From assembly GCF_900188205.1 (NCBI RefSeq), contig NZ_FZOH01000005.1, positions 248,945 through 312,944 on the forward strand: DNA of 64,000 nucleotides, in the 5' to 3' direction. The notes below the pieces were generated by a model. It was not told the DNA's origin. It worked only from the letters and a program-made list of their open reading frames with translations, and did no database searches. Positions 22,564-31,673 of the stretch are shown here, piece after piece. The first letter of the stretch is position 1. Each line of letters opens with the position of its first letter. The stretch comes from Geodermatophilus saharensis. Its GTDB lineage: Bacteria > Actinomycetota > Actinomycetes > Mycobacteriales > Geodermatophilaceae. Position numbers and translations under genes: made by a program.

Positions 22564-23676
22564 GTGGCCGCAGACTTCTCCGTCGTCCTCGACGAACTCG
22601 ACACGACCCTCAGGAGCATCGAGTCCGTCCTCGACGTCGACCGGCTGCGCCGGGAGGTCGCCGACCTCGAGCAGCAGGCCGCCGCGCCCGACCTGTGGAA
22701 CGACGTGGAGGCCGCGCAGGCGCTGACCTCCCGGCTGTCCTACCTGCAGGGCGACCTGCGCCGGGTCGAGGAGCTGCGCAGCCGGCTCGATGACGTCGGC
22801 CTGCTGCACGAGATGGCGGCGGAGGAGGACGACGCGGACACCACGGCCGAGGCCGAGCGGGAGCTGGAGAGCCTGCGCAAGGCGATCGACGAGCTCGAGG
22901 TCCGCACGCTGCTCAACGGCGAGTACGACTCCCGCGAGGCGCTGGTGACCATCCGCTCGGAAGCCGGCGGGGTCGACGCCGCGGACTTCGCCGAGATGCT
23001 CATGCGGATGTACCTGCGCTGGGCCGAGCGGCACAAGTACGCCGTCGAGGTCTACGACACCAGCTACGCGGAGGAGGCCGGCATCAAGTCGGCCACCTTC
23101 GCCGTCAAGCAGCCCTACGCCTACGGCACCCTGTCGGTCGAGCAGGGCACCCACCGGCTGGTGCGCATCTCGCCCTTCGACAACCAGGGCCGCCGGCAGA
23201 CGTCGTTCGCCGGGGTGGAGGTGCTGCCCGTCGTCGAGCAGACCGACCACGTCGACATCCCGGAGAACGAGATCCGCATCGACGTCTTCCGCTCCTCGGG
23301 GCCCGGCGGGCAGAGCGTCAACACCACCGACTCCGCCGTCCGGATCACCCACCTGCCCACCGGCATCGTCGTCTCCTGCCAGAACGAGAAGAGCCAGATC
23401 CAGAACCGGGCCGCGGCGATGCGCGTGCTGCAGGCGCGGCTGCTGGCCAAGCGGCAGGAGGAGCAGCGGGCGGCCATGGACGCGCTCAAGGGCGAGGGCT
23501 CCAGCTGGGGCAACCAGATGCGCTCCTACGTGCTGCACCCGTACCAGATGGTCAAGGACCTGCGCACCGAGCAGGAGACCGGCAACACCGCGGCCGTGCT
23601 CGACGGCGACATCGACTCCTTCATCGAGGCCGGCATCCGGTGGCGCCGGCAGCAGGAGAGCGTGTCGGCCGGCTGA
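22564..23676 (+). CDS. prfB: Peptide chain release factor 2
   Basis: RF2 (370 residues) frees the peptide at UAA/UGA codons. The codon-reading SPF tripeptide is at residues 203-205 (RISPFDNQG) and the hydrolysis GGQ at 248-250 (SGPGGQSVN). The helical N-terminal domain is present. The frame is continuous: the programmed +1 frameshift of E. coli prfB is absent. GTG 22564 follows TACCCT by eight bases, a leaderless-type promoter. It heads the prfB-ftsE-ftsX group as in most actinobacteria. Confidence 0.96.
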   Translation: MAADFSVVLDELDTTLRSIESVLDVDRLRREVADLEQQAAAPDLWNDVEAAQALTSRLSYLQGDLRRVEELRSRLDDVGLLHEMAAEEDDADTTAEAERELESLRKAIDELEVRTLLNGEYDSREALVTIRSEAGGVDAADFAEMLMRMYLRWAERHKYAVEVYDTSYAEEAGIKSATFAVKQPYAYGTLSVEQGTHRLVRISPFDNQGRRQTSFAGVEVLPVVEQTDHVDIPENEIRIDVFRSSGPGGQSVNTTDSAVRITHLPTGIVVSCQNEKSQIQNRAAAMRVLQARLLAKRQEEQRAAMDALKGEGSSWGNQMRSYVLHPYQMVKDLRTEQETGNTAAVLDGDIDSFIEAGIRWRRQQESVSAG

Positions 23677-23812
23677 GCGTCGCCTCGGTCACACCGCGGC
23701 GCGGTTGGCGGGGCGATCCCGCTGGGTAGCAGGGCAGGTCGCCGAACCGCTCCCGGTGCGTCTCGGTGCGAACCGACCAGAGTGCGGCTCCGGACAGGTA
23801 CCGTGGCCCCTC

Positions 23813-24502
23813 GTGATCGAATTGCAACACGTCACCAAGCTCTACCCGGCCAGCCCCCGGCCGGCCCTCGATGACGTGACGACGGAGATCGACAAGGGGG
23901 AGTTCGTCTTCCTCATCGGCTCCTCGGGCTCCGGCAAGTCGACGTTCCTCCGGCTGCTGCTCAAGGAGGACGACCCGACCCGCGGGACGATCACCGTCAA
24001 CGGCAAAACGCTCAACGGCATGAGCAAGTGGCAGGTGCCCAAGCTCCGCCGGACGATGGGCTGCGTCTTCCAGGACTTCCGCCTGCTGCGCAACCGCACG
24101 GTGGCGGAGAACGTGGCCTTCGCCCTCGAGGTCATCAACAAGCCGCACCGCACCATCAAGCGCGTCGTCCCCGAGGTGCTGGAGATGGTCGGCCTCGACG
24201 GCAAGGCCAACCGGCTGCCGCACGAGCTCTCCGGCGGTGAGCAGCAGCGGGTGGCCATCGCCCGCGCCTTCGTCAACCGGCCGCTGGTGCTGCTCGCCGA
24301 CGAGCCCACCGGCAACCTCGACCCGGAGACCAGCGAGGGGATCATGCTGCTGCTGGAGCGGATCAACCGCACCGGCACCACCGTGATCATGGCGACGCAC
24401 GACTACCACATCGTCGACTCCATGCGCCGCCGCGTCATCGAGCTCAACGGGGGCCAGATCACCCGCGACCAGTCGCGCGGCGTCTACGGCGTCGGCCGCT
24501 GA
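23813..24502 (+). CDS. ftsE: Cell division ATP-binding protein FtsE
   Basis: A 229-residue ABC ATPase that with FtsX controls peptidoglycan hydrolysis at division. Walker A is GSSGSGKST, the signature is [14 protein letters not shown] and Walker B is [15 protein letters not shown] 23813 follows TACCGT by eight bases. FtsX starts 46 bases on. Confidence 0.95.
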   Translation: MIELQHVTKLYPASPRPALDDVTTEIDKGEFVFLIGSSGSGKSTFLRLLLKEDDPTRGTITVNGKTLNGMSKWQVPKLRRTMGCVFQDFRLLRNRTVAENVAFALEVINKPHRTIKRVVPEVLEMVGLDGKANRLPHELSGGEQQRVAIARAFVNRPLVLLADEPTGNLDPETSEGIMLLLERINRTGTTVIMATHDYHIVDSMRRRVIELNGGQITRDQSRGVYGVGR

Positions 24503-24548
24503 CCGCTGGTCGCCCCCGCCACCTCCTGCACCTCACGACAGGGAACCC

Positions 24549-25433
24549 ATGCGCGTCAACTTCGTCCTCTCCGAGGTGGCCACCGGGCTGCGTCGCAACC
24601 TGACCATGACGGTCGCGATGATCCTGACCACGGCCATCTCGCTCGGTCTCATGGGGACCGGCCTGCTCATCGCCGGGATGATCTCCGACATGAAGGAGAT
24701 CTACTACGACAAGGTGCAGGTCTCCATCTTCCTGGCCGACGACGTCACCGACGAGCAGCGCAGCGCCATCGAGACCCAGCTCGCCGACTCGCCGGAGGTG
24801 GCCACCTACCTCTACGAGTCCAAGGAGGAGGCCTACGAGCGCTTCCGGCAGCAGTTCTCCCAGCAGCCCGAGCTGGTCGAGAACACCCCGCCGGACGCGC
24901 TGCCGGAGAGCTTCCGCGTGGAGCTGGTCAACCCCGAGCGCTACGAGGTCATCGCCGCGGAGTTCCCCAACGGGCAGAACGGCGTCGACCAGGTGCGCGA
25001 CGAGGGCGACTTCCTCGACCGGTTGTTCAGCCTGCTCAACGGCGCCCGCAACGCGACGATCGCCGTGGCGGTGGTGCAGGCGCTGGCGGCCCTGCTGCTG
25101 ATCTCCAACACGATCCAGCTCGCGGCGTTCAACCGGCGCAACGAGACCAACATCATGCGGCTGGTCGGCGCCTCGCGCTGGTACACCCAGCTGCCGTTCA
25201 TCCTCGAGGCGGCGCTGGCCGGGCTCATCGGCGCGATGCTCGCCGTCGGCGGGCTGGTGCTGACCAAGGTGCTCTTCGTCGACAAGACGCTGGCCGGGCC
25301 GATCAAGGCGGGGATCATCCCGCCGGTCGACTGGAGCGCGATCGCCACGATCAGCCCGATCATCGCCGGTGCCGGGGTGGGCCTGGCCGCCGTCGCCGCG
25401 TACGTGACCCTGCGCCTCTACGTCCGGCTGTAG
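24549..25433 (+). CDS. ftsX: Cell division membrane protein FtsX
   Basis: A 294-residue FtsX: N-terminal membrane helix after residue ~20 (MTVAMILTTAISLGLMGTGL), an extracellular domain (~45-165, YYDKVQVSIFLADDV) and three more membrane segments (AVVQALAALLLISNTIQLAAF, the AALAGLIGAMLAVGGL region and the C-terminal segment). It joins FtsE to outside hydrolases. In many relatives an M23 peptidase gene follows; here an acyl-CoA dehydrogenase-like gene does. Confidence 0.95.
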   Translation: MRVNFVLSEVATGLRRNLTMTVAMILTTAISLGLMGTGLLIAGMISDMKEIYYDKVQVSIFLADDVTDEQRSAIETQLADSPEVATYLYESKEEAYERFRQQFSQQPELVENTPPDALPESFRVELVNPERYEVIAAEFPNGQNGVDQVRDEGDFLDRLFSLLNGARNATIAVAVVQALAALLLISNTIQLAAFNRRNETNIMRLVGASRWYTQLPFILEAALAGLIGAMLAVGGLVLTKVLFVDKTLAGPIKAGIIPPVDWSAIATISPIIAGAGVGLAAVAAYVTLRLYVRL

Positions 25434-25487
25434 CCGGCTCCCGCCCCTCCCGTCGCGGCCGGAGCCCGGGGCGGGTAGGAAGCGGGC

Positions 25488-26537
25488 ATGACGACGGCCG
25501 ACGTCAGCGGGATCCACGAGCAGGCGGCAGCGGGGGCGGGGGACGTCGACGCCGGGCGCGCCGACGTCCGCCTGCACCTGCGGCGGCTGGGTGGCGTCGG
25601 TGCTTTCGGCACGGACGACGACGACCCGACCGAGGGGCTGCTGACCGCGGTGCGGATGGTCCGCCGGCTGGCGTCGGTGTCGCTGGCCACCGCCTTCGCC
25701 GCCTGGTCGCAGCGGATGGTGCTGGAGTACCTGCGCGCCTCCGCGCGGGCCGAGCCGCTCGACGGCCTGGTCGACGGCCTGCGCGCCGGCACCGTCCCCG
25801 GCGCCAGCGCGATGGCCCCCGCGCTGGCCGACCTGGCCGGCACCGGCACGCTGCCGGTCACCGCCACCCGCGACGGCGACGGCTGGCGGCTGTCGGGCAC
25901 GGTCACCTGGGCGTCGAACCTCTTCGACGACGCCGTCGTGGTCACCCCGGTGCGCACCTCCGAGGAGGGGCGGCTGGTGGTGTGCCTGCGCCGCACCGAC
26001 GCCGGCGTGACCCCCACCGAGCTCTACGACCTGCTGGGCCTCAACGGCACCGGCACCGGCGGGCTGGGGCTCGACGGGGTCGCCGTCGGCCCGGGGCACG
26101 TGCTCAGCGACGACCTCGCCTCCTTCGTGGCCGTCTGCCGCCCGGCGATGGTGCTGCTGCAGACCGCGATGGCCGTCGGCGTGACCGACGCCGCGCTGAC
26201 CGCCTCCACCGAGCACCGGCCGGCCGTCCTGCGCCCCGACGGCGACGCCCTGGGCGAGCGGCGCGACGACGTCGTCCGCCGGCTGGAGGACCTCGCCGGT
26301 GACCGGGTCGGCGTGCACCCCGGCGACCTCGCCCGGCTGCGGCTGGCCGCCCTCGACCTCGCCGCCGACGCGGTGCGGTTCGAGTCGGCGGTGGCCGGGG
26401 GATCGGGCTACCTGGCCGGCAGCGACACCGCCCGCCGGGTGCGCGAGGTGGCGTTCCTGCCGGTGCAGGCGCCCACGTACGCGCAGCTGCGCCGGGAGGT
26501 CGCGGTGGCCGAGGGCGGGCGGGCACCGGCCCGGTAA
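25488..26537 (+). CDS. Acyl-CoA dehydrogenase family protein
   Basis: A 349-residue flavoprotein-like protein of the acyl-CoA dehydrogenase fold. WRLSGTVTWASNLFDDAVVV matches the middle beta domain (W-x-x-x-G-x-x-x-W/F-x-S-x); the helical C-terminal part (MVLLQTAMAVGVTDAAL) follows. It is shorter than usual and the C-terminal FAD/catalytic motifs are weak, so substrate and even activity are uncertain. ATG 25488 follows TAGGAA by six bases. It stands between ftsX and smpB, an odd place for it. Confidence 0.75.
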   Translation: MTTADVSGIHEQAAAGAGDVDAGRADVRLHLRRLGGVGAFGTDDDDPTEGLLTAVRMVRRLASVSLATAFAAWSQRMVLEYLRASARAEPLDGLVDGLRAGTVPGASAMAPALADLAGTGTLPVTATRDGDGWRLSGTVTWASNLFDDAVVVTPVRTSEEGRLVVCLRRTDAGVTPTELYDLLGLNGTGTGGLGLDGVAVGPGHVLSDDLASFVAVCRPAMVLLQTAMAVGVTDAALTASTEHRPAVLRPDGDALGERRDDVVRRLEDLAGDRVGVHPGDLARLRLAALDLAADAVRFESAVAGGSGYLAGSDTARRVREVAFLPVQAPTYAQLRREVAVAEGGRAPAR

Positions 26538-26546
26538 CCTGGGAGG

Positions 26547-27023
26547 ATGCCGCGGGAACAGGGGCGCAAGCTCATCGCCCAGAACAAGAAGGCGCGGCAC
26601 GACTACTCGATCCTCGACACCTACGAGGTCGGCCTGGTGCTCACCGGCACCGAGGTGAAGAGCCTGCGCGCCGGCCGGGCGTCGCTGGTCGACGGCTTCG
26701 CCACCGTCGACGGCGGCGAGGTGTGGCTGCAGCACGTGCACATCCCCGAGTACACGCAGGGCACCTGGACCAACCACGCCCCGCGCCGCAAGCGCAAGGT
26801 GCTCATGCACCGCGAGGAGATCGACAAGCTGATCGGCAAGACCCGCGAGGGCGGCCTGACGCTCGTGCCGCTGGACCTGTACTTCAAGGACGGCAAGGTC
26901 AAGGCCACCCTGGCGCTGGCCAAGGGCAAGAAGTCCTACGACAAGCGGCACGACCTGGCCGAGCGGGACTCCCGCCGGGAGATCCAGAAGGCGTTCGGCC
27001 GGTACGTCAAGGGCCGCCGCTGA
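26547..27023 (+). CDS. smpB: SsrA-binding protein SmpB
   Basis: SmpB (158 residues) brings tmRNA to stalled ribosomes; the tmRNA gene is in this window at 34846. Typical sequences: [57 protein letters not shown] and the basic C-terminal tail [25 protein letters not shown] lies six bases before ATG 26547, suggesting a leaderless mRNA and its own promoter inside the 3' end of the gene before it. Confidence 0.96.
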   Translation: MPREQGRKLIAQNKKARHDYSILDTYEVGLVLTGTEVKSLRAGRASLVDGFATVDGGEVWLQHVHIPEYTQGTWTNHAPRRKRKVLMHREEIDKLIGKTREGGLTLVPLDLYFKDGKVKATLALAKGKKSYDKRHDLAERDSRREIQKAFGRYVKGRR

Positions 27024-27946
27024 TGCGGGGCGTCGCCTACGACCGGTTCGGCTCCTCGGCGGTCCTGTCGCTGCGCGAGGACCTGCCCGACCCGCCGGTC
27101 GGGCCCGACACCGTGCTGGTGCGGGCGCACGCCGCCGGGGTCAACCCGGTCGACGTCGGCATCCGCGAGGGGCACCTGGCCGGGGCCTTCCCGCACCACT
27201 TCCCGATCGTGCCGGGCTGGGACCTCGCCGGCACCGTCGAGGCCGTCGGCCCCGCGGTCGTCGACCTCGCGCCCGGTGACGAGGTGTTCGGCTACCTGCG
27301 CCGCGACGACGTGCAGTGGGGCACCACCGCCGAGCTCGTGCCCGCTCCGCAGCGCTGCGTGGCGCGCAGGCCGGGCTCGCTGTCGTTCGCCGAGGCCGGC
27401 GCGCTGCCGCTGGCCGGGCTGACCGCCTACCAGGCGCTCACCGAGGCCCTCGACGTCGGCGAGGGCGACCGGGTGCTGGTGCACCGGGCCGCCGGCGGGG
27501 TCGGGTTCTTCGCCGTGCAGATCGCCGTCGCGCTCGGCGCGCACGTGATCGGCACGGCGAGCCCGCGCAACCACGGCTTCCTGCGCGACGCCGGCGCCGC
27601 CGAGGTGCTCGACCACGCGGCCGGCCCGGTCAGCGGGCAGCTGTCCGAGCCGGTCGACGCCGTCCTCGACCTCGTCGGCGGCGACACGCTGGCCGACGCG
27701 CCGCGGCAGGTGCGCGACGTCTCCCGCATCGCCAGCGTCGTCGACCCGGCGGTCAACGGGATGGGCGGGCGCTACGTGTTCGTCCGGCCCGAGCGGCACG
27801 ACCTCGAGGAGCTCGGCCGGATGGCCGACGCCGGGCAGCTGCGGGTGTCGATCGCGCGGGCGTTCCCGCTGGAGCGCACCGCCGAGGCCCAGGACCTCGT
27901 GGCCGGCGGCCGGGTCCGCGGCAAGGTCGTCGTCACGCTGCGATGA
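27023..27946 (+). CDS. NADP-dependent oxidoreductase (quinone reductase type)
   Basis: A 307-residue MDR-superfamily reductase: AAGVNPVDVGIREGHLAG, PGWDLAGTVEAVG and the nucleotide-binding HRAAGGVGFFAVQIA. No zinc Cys set. ATG 27023 overlaps the last base of the smpB stop (TGATG), and the stop overlaps the amidohydrolase ATG, so the three are coupled. Substrate unknown. Confidence 0.88.
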   Translation: MRGVAYDRFGSSAVLSLREDLPDPPVGPDTVLVRAHAAGVNPVDVGIREGHLAGAFPHHFPIVPGWDLAGTVEAVGPAVVDLAPGDEVFGYLRRDDVQWGTTAELVPAPQRCVARRPGSLSFAEAGALPLAGLTAYQALTEALDVGEGDRVLVHRAAGGVGFFAVQIAVALGAHVIGTASPRNHGFLRDAGAAEVLDHAAGPVSGQLSEPVDAVLDLVGGDTLADAPRQVRDVSRIASVVDPAVNGMGGRYVFVRPERHDLEELGRMADAGQLRVSIARAFPLERTAEAQDLVAGGRVRGKVVVTLR

Positions 27947-28836
27947 GCGTGCCCCCGCCGGTCGACGACGCCGACGTCCCGCGGTTCTGGCGGGAGCTGG
28001 GCCTGCCCGGCCTGGTCGACGTGCACGTGCACTTCCTGCCGCCGCGGGTGCAGGCCAAGGTGTGGGGCTACTTCGAGGCCGCGCGGGAGCACTACGGCAC
28101 CGACTGGCCGGTGCGGTACGCGCTGCCCGAGGACGAGCGGCTGGCCGTGCTCGGCGGACTCGGCGTGCGGGCGTTCCCCACGCTGCCCTACCCGCACAAG
28201 GCGGGGATGGCCGCCTGGCTCAACGACTGGTCGGCCGCGTTCGCCGACGCCCATCCGCAGGTGCTGTCCTCGGCCACGTTCTTCCCCGAGCCCGAGGCGC
28301 CCCACTACGTGGCCGAGGCGCTGCACCGCGGAGCCCGGGTGTTCAAGGTGCACGTGCAGGTGGGTGGCTTCGACCCGCGCCACCCGCTGCTGGAGCCGGT
28401 GTGGTCGCGGCTGGAGGAGACAGGGACGCCGGTGGTCGTCCACTGCGGCTCCGGTCCGCTGCGCGGCGAGCACACCGGCCCCGGGCCGGCGGCCGGTCTG
28501 CTCGAGCGCCACCCCGGGCTGCGGCTGGTCGTCGCCCACCTCGGGATGCCCGAGTACCGCGAGTTCCTCGACCTCGCCGAGCGGTACGAGCACGTGCACC
28601 TGGACACCACCATGTTCGCCACCGGGTTCACCGAGCGGCTCATGCCCTTCGACCGGGCGCTGCGGCCGCGGCTGGGTGCGCTACGCGAGAAGGTGCTGCT
28701 GGGCAGCGACTTCCCGTCCATCCCGTACCCCTACGCCGAGCAGCTCGCTGCGCTCGCCGGCCTCGACCTCGGCGAGGACTGGCTGCGCGCGGTGCTGCAC
28801 GACAACGGCGCCCGGCTGTTCGCCCTGGAGGACTGA
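27943..28836 (+). CDS. Amidohydrolase family 2 protein
   Basis: A 297-residue TIM-barrel metal-dependent hydrolase/decarboxylase. Metal-site motifs: VDVHVHFLPPRVQ near the start, FKVHVQVGGF, VVHCGSG, VVAHLGMPEY and LLGSDFPSIPYP with the final Asp. ATG overlaps the stop of the preceding reductase. The reaction cannot be told; decarboxylation or hydrolysis of a cyclic acid are family possibilities. Confidence 0.88.
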   Translation: MSVPPPVDDADVPRFWRELGLPGLVDVHVHFLPPRVQAKVWGYFEAAREHYGTDWPVRYALPEDERLAVLGGLGVRAFPTLPYPHKAGMAAWLNDWSAAFADAHPQVLSSATFFPEPEAPHYVAEALHRGARVFKVHVQVGGFDPRHPLLEPVWSRLEETGTPVVVHCGSGPLRGEHTGPGPAAGLLERHPGLRLVVAHLGMPEYREFLDLAERYEHVHLDTTMFATGFTERLMPFDRALRPRLGALREKVLLGSDFPSIPYPYAEQLAALAGLDLGEDWLRAVLHDNGARLFALED

Positions 28837-29133
28837 GTGCCCGCCGCCCGCCTCACCGCCGCCGTCCTCGGCACCCCGGACCGGCAGGGCCTGGCCCGCT
28901 CCTGACGGTCGTTGCTCGATCAGTCGCTCCGTGCGGCCCGACTGCAGGGGCCCGCCGCGGGCCTGCGAGTGGTGGGGGACCTCGACCTGGAGGTCGACGA
29001 CCTCGAGGCGGCCTGTGCGCTGGCCGAGGAGGCCGGCGCCCGCCCGCTCGGCGGGCACGAGGACGAGCAGGAGGTGGTGCGCGTCCACGCCGATCCCGCC
29101 GGGCACCCGTTCTGCCTGTTGGCCCGCCGGTAA
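28837..29133 (+). pseudogene. Decayed VOC (glyoxalase-like) protein gene
   Basis: The first 22 codons (RLTAAVLGTPDRQGLAR) match the start of actinobacterial VOC proteins, then an in-frame TGA stands at 28903-28905. From 28912 the same frame resumes with family-like sequence (GDLDLEVDDLEAACALAEEA, VHADPAGHPFCLLARR). About 25-30 codons of the usual middle are missing. A stop plus a deletion in one frame marks a pseudogene; the downstream piece could still be made from an internal start. Confidence 0.7.
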
Positions 29134-29176
29134 TGCGGTCGCGGCCGGGGGAGGGACCGGCCTAGCGTCGTCGCCC

Positions 29177-30202
29177 GTGTCCGACTCGCCCGTGCCCGAC
29201 TCGCCCGTGCCCGACGTGACCGGCCTGCCCGAGGGCCTCACCGCCCGACCGCTCACCCTCGACGACGCCGACGCCGCCGCGGGGCTGCTCGCGGCGGCCG
29301 AGGCGCTCGACGGCACCGGGGAGCACGAGGACGCCGACGACCTCACCGAGTGGTGGGGCAACGACGTGGTGGACCTGCGGCGCGACGGGCGGGCGGTGGT
29401 GACGGCGGAGGGCCGGCTGGCCGGCTGGGCGACGTCGATCGCCTCCCGGGGCGGCCGCGACGCCCTCCGCGTCTGGTCCGAGGGCCGGGTGCACCCGGAG
29501 TTCCGCGGCCGCGGTGTCGGCCGGGCGCTGGTGGACTGGCAGGTGCGCCGCGGCACCGAGCAGCACGCCGACCTCGCGCCCGCGGGGCTGCCCGGCCGGC
29601 TGGTCGCCTCGGTGTGGCCCACCATGACGTCGCTGGAGTCGCTGCTGCGGCGCAGCGGCTTCGAGGTCGAGCGGCTGTTCGCCGCGATGGAGCGGCCACT
29701 GACCGACCTGCCCGCCGTGCCCGCGCCGCCCGGGGTGGAGATCGTCCCCTTCGACCGGGACCGCGACGACGAGGTCCGGCGGGCGCACAACGTCTCCTTC
29801 ACCGCCCACCACGGCTCCAGCGAGCGCGACGAGCAGGCCTGGCGCACCTGGTTCACCGGGCGGGAGGCGTTCCGCCCCGACCTGTCGGTGCTGGCCCTCG
29901 CCGACGGCGCGGTCACCGGCTACGCGCTGGCCTACGTGTACGAGGCGGACACCCGCGCGACCGGCGTCCGCACCTCCCACCTGGGCCAGATCGGCGTGCT
30001 CCCCGCGGCCCGCGGTCGGGGCGTCGCGTCGGCGGTCGTCGCCGCCGCGCTGGCCGCCGCCGTGGAAGGCGGCTGCGGGCGGGCGGCGCTCGACGTCGAC
30101 ACGGAGAACACCACCGGCGCCTTCGCGCTCTACGAGCGCCTCGGCTTCCGCGTCGCTCGCACCTACTCCTCCTGGGCCTACCCGGTGCCGCCGCTGGCCT
30201 AG
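29177..30202 (+). CDS. Tandem GNAT acetyltransferase
   Basis: A 341-residue protein with two GNAT folds. In the first, VHPEFRGRGVGRALVDW (~residue 105-121) is the acetyl-CoA loop; in the second, IGVLPAARGRGVASAVVAAA (~274-293), then DVDTENTTGAFALYERLGF. The layout resembles mycothiol synthase (MshD) and related two-domain enzymes, but substrate is unknown. GTG 29177 follows TAGCGT by eight bases; the first codons contain a DSPVP repeat, and later GTG codons are possible starts. Confidence 0.85.
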   Translation: MSDSPVPDSPVPDVTGLPEGLTARPLTLDDADAAAGLLAAAEALDGTGEHEDADDLTEWWGNDVVDLRRDGRAVVTAEGRLAGWATSIASRGGRDALRVWSEGRVHPEFRGRGVGRALVDWQVRRGTEQHADLAPAGLPGRLVASVWPTMTSLESLLRRSGFEVERLFAAMERPLTDLPAVPAPPGVEIVPFDRDRDDEVRRAHNVSFTAHHGSSERDEQAWRTWFTGREAFRPDLSVLALADGAVTGYALAYVYEADTRATGVRTSHLGQIGVLPAARGRGVASAVVAAALAAAVEGGCGRAALDVDTENTTGAFALYERLGFRVARTYSSWAYPVPPLA

Positions 30203-30212
30203 GGTCGCCGGC

Positions 30213-31097
30213 ATGGTCAGCGCCGATGCCACCGCGCCCGCTCTCGACCCGGCCGTCGTCGGCCGGGCGTACCGCTCCCTCGCGCCGCTGCACGACCACG
30301 TGTACTTCGTGCCCGAGACCGAGCAGCACCTCACGGCCGTCGGCCTGCGCCCGGGCCGGATGGTCTACTTCGCCGGCCGCGCGGCCCCGATGGGCGCCGT
30401 CGGCCCGGGGGTGGTGACGGCGACGTTCTCCAACTTCTCCCCGGCGATCGTGGCCCGGCACGTGCCGCGGGCGTGGACGCTGGCCACCCCGGAGCAGGTC
30501 GTCGCGGCCCGGCTCACCGCCGCCCGCGCCTCGCTGACCCGGCTGCTCGGGGGGGAGGAGGCCGCGGCCGCGCCGGAGGTCGCCGAGCTCGCCGACCTGC
30601 TGGCCGAGGCGTGCTCCGTGCTCCCCGCCGAGGGCCGGCCGCTCTACGCCGGCCACGCCGACCTCCCCTGGCCGGAGGACCCGGTCGGCCGCCTCTGGCA
30701 CGCCGCGACGCTGCTGCGCGAGTGGCGCGGCGACGGGCACGTGGCCGTGCTGGTGCGCGCCGACCTGTCCGGGCTGGAGGCGCTGCTCACCCACACCGCC
30801 ACCGGTCGCGGCTTCTCACCCGCCGCCGCGAAGGCCACGCGCGGCTGGACCGACGAGGAGTGGGACGCGGGCCTGGCCCGCCTCGCCGCCCGCGGCCTGC
30901 TCGACGGCGAGCAGCTCACCGACGCCGGGCGCCGGCTGCGGGCCGACGTCGAGGCCGAGACCGACGCGCTGTCGACCGCGCCGTGGGCCCACCTGGGGCC
31001 CGAACGCACCGGTCGCGTCGTCGAGCTGGGCAAGCGGCTGTCGACCGCCGTCGTCGGCAACGGCGCCTATCCCTCCGGCGTCCTCGCCGGCCGGTGA
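30213..31097 (+). CDS. SCO6745 family protein
   Basis: A 294-residue protein of the SCO6745 family found across actinobacteria: HDHVYFVPETEQHLTAVGLR, MVYFAGRAAPMGAVGPGVVT and ATFSNFSPAIVARHVPRAW are the recognisable core; the C-terminal half looks like a winged helix (GWTDEEWDAGLARLAARGLL). Function unknown, possibly regulatory. ATG 30213 follows TAGGGT by seven bases. The stop overlaps the start of the next gene. Confidence 0.85.
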   Translation: MVSADATAPALDPAVVGRAYRSLAPLHDHVYFVPETEQHLTAVGLRPGRMVYFAGRAAPMGAVGPGVVTATFSNFSPAIVARHVPRAWTLATPEQVVAARLTAARASLTRLLGGEEAAAAPEVAELADLLAEACSVLPAEGRPLYAGHADLPWPEDPVGRLWHAATLLREWRGDGHVAVLVRADLSGLEALLTHTATGRGFSPAAAKATRGWTDEEWDAGLARLAARGLLDGEQLTDAGRRLRADVEAETDALSTAPWAHLGPERTGRVVELGKRLSTAVVGNGAYPSGVLAGR

Positions 31098-31627
31098 CCT
31101 CCCGGCTCCCGGAGGCGCCGGCCGACGGCCCGACCGCCGACCTGCTGCGCGCCCGCCGGCAGGGCGTCCTGACCACCCTCGACCGGCTGCTGCTGCACAG
31201 CCCGCCGGTGGCCGAGGGCTGGAACGCGCTGCTCGGCGCGCTGCGCCGCGGCACCACGCTCCCCGGGGACCTGCGCGAGCTGGTGGTGCTGCGGGTCGCC
31301 GCGCTCGCCGGCGCGGCCTTCGCGTGGGCCGCCCACGAGCCGATCGCCCGCGACGCCGGGCTCACCGACCAGCACCTGGCGGCCCTGCGCGCCGCCGACG
31401 CCGGCGCCGACGACGGGTGGACGCCGGTGCAGGCCGCCGTCCTCGCCTTCACCGACGCCTCGGCCCGCGCCGTCACCGTGCCCGACGACGTCTTCGACGC
31501 CGTGCGCGCCCACCTCGACGACCGGCAGGTGGTGGAGCTCGCCGTCCTGGTCGGCGGGTACGGGATGGTGACCCGCTTCCTCGTGGCCCTGCAGGTACCG
31601 CCGCCGGGCGGTGCGGTCCCCGGCTGA
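31094..31627 (+). CDS. Carboxymuconolactone decarboxylase/AhpD-like protein
   Basis: A 177-residue helical protein of the CMD family (LVVLRVAALAGAAFAWAAHE, VQAAVLAFTDASARA, VELAVLVGGYGMVTRFL). The peroxidase CxxC of AhpD is not present, so it is more like the decarboxylase or cysteine-less branch. GTG 31094 overlaps the previous stop (GTGA). Confidence 0.82.
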   Translation: MTSRLPEAPADGPTADLLRARRQGVLTTLDRLLLHSPPVAEGWNALLGALRRGTTLPGDLRELVVLRVAALAGAAFAWAAHEPIARDAGLTDQHLAALRAADAGADDGWTPVQAAVLAFTDASARAVTVPDDVFDAVRAHLDDRQVVELAVLVGGYGMVTRFLVALQVPPPGGAVPG

Positions 31628-31673
31628 GCGGTAGCTTCCCGTGGTGTAGGTCACACCCGTCGGGGGAGTCGTC

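Noticed and set aside
22564-23676. Programmed frameshift in prfB
   Set aside because: The frame is uninterrupted from the GTG start through the GGQ motif.
24459-26951. 830-codon leftward ORF
   Set aside because: Antisense to ftsX, the dehydrogenase and smpB, all well supported.
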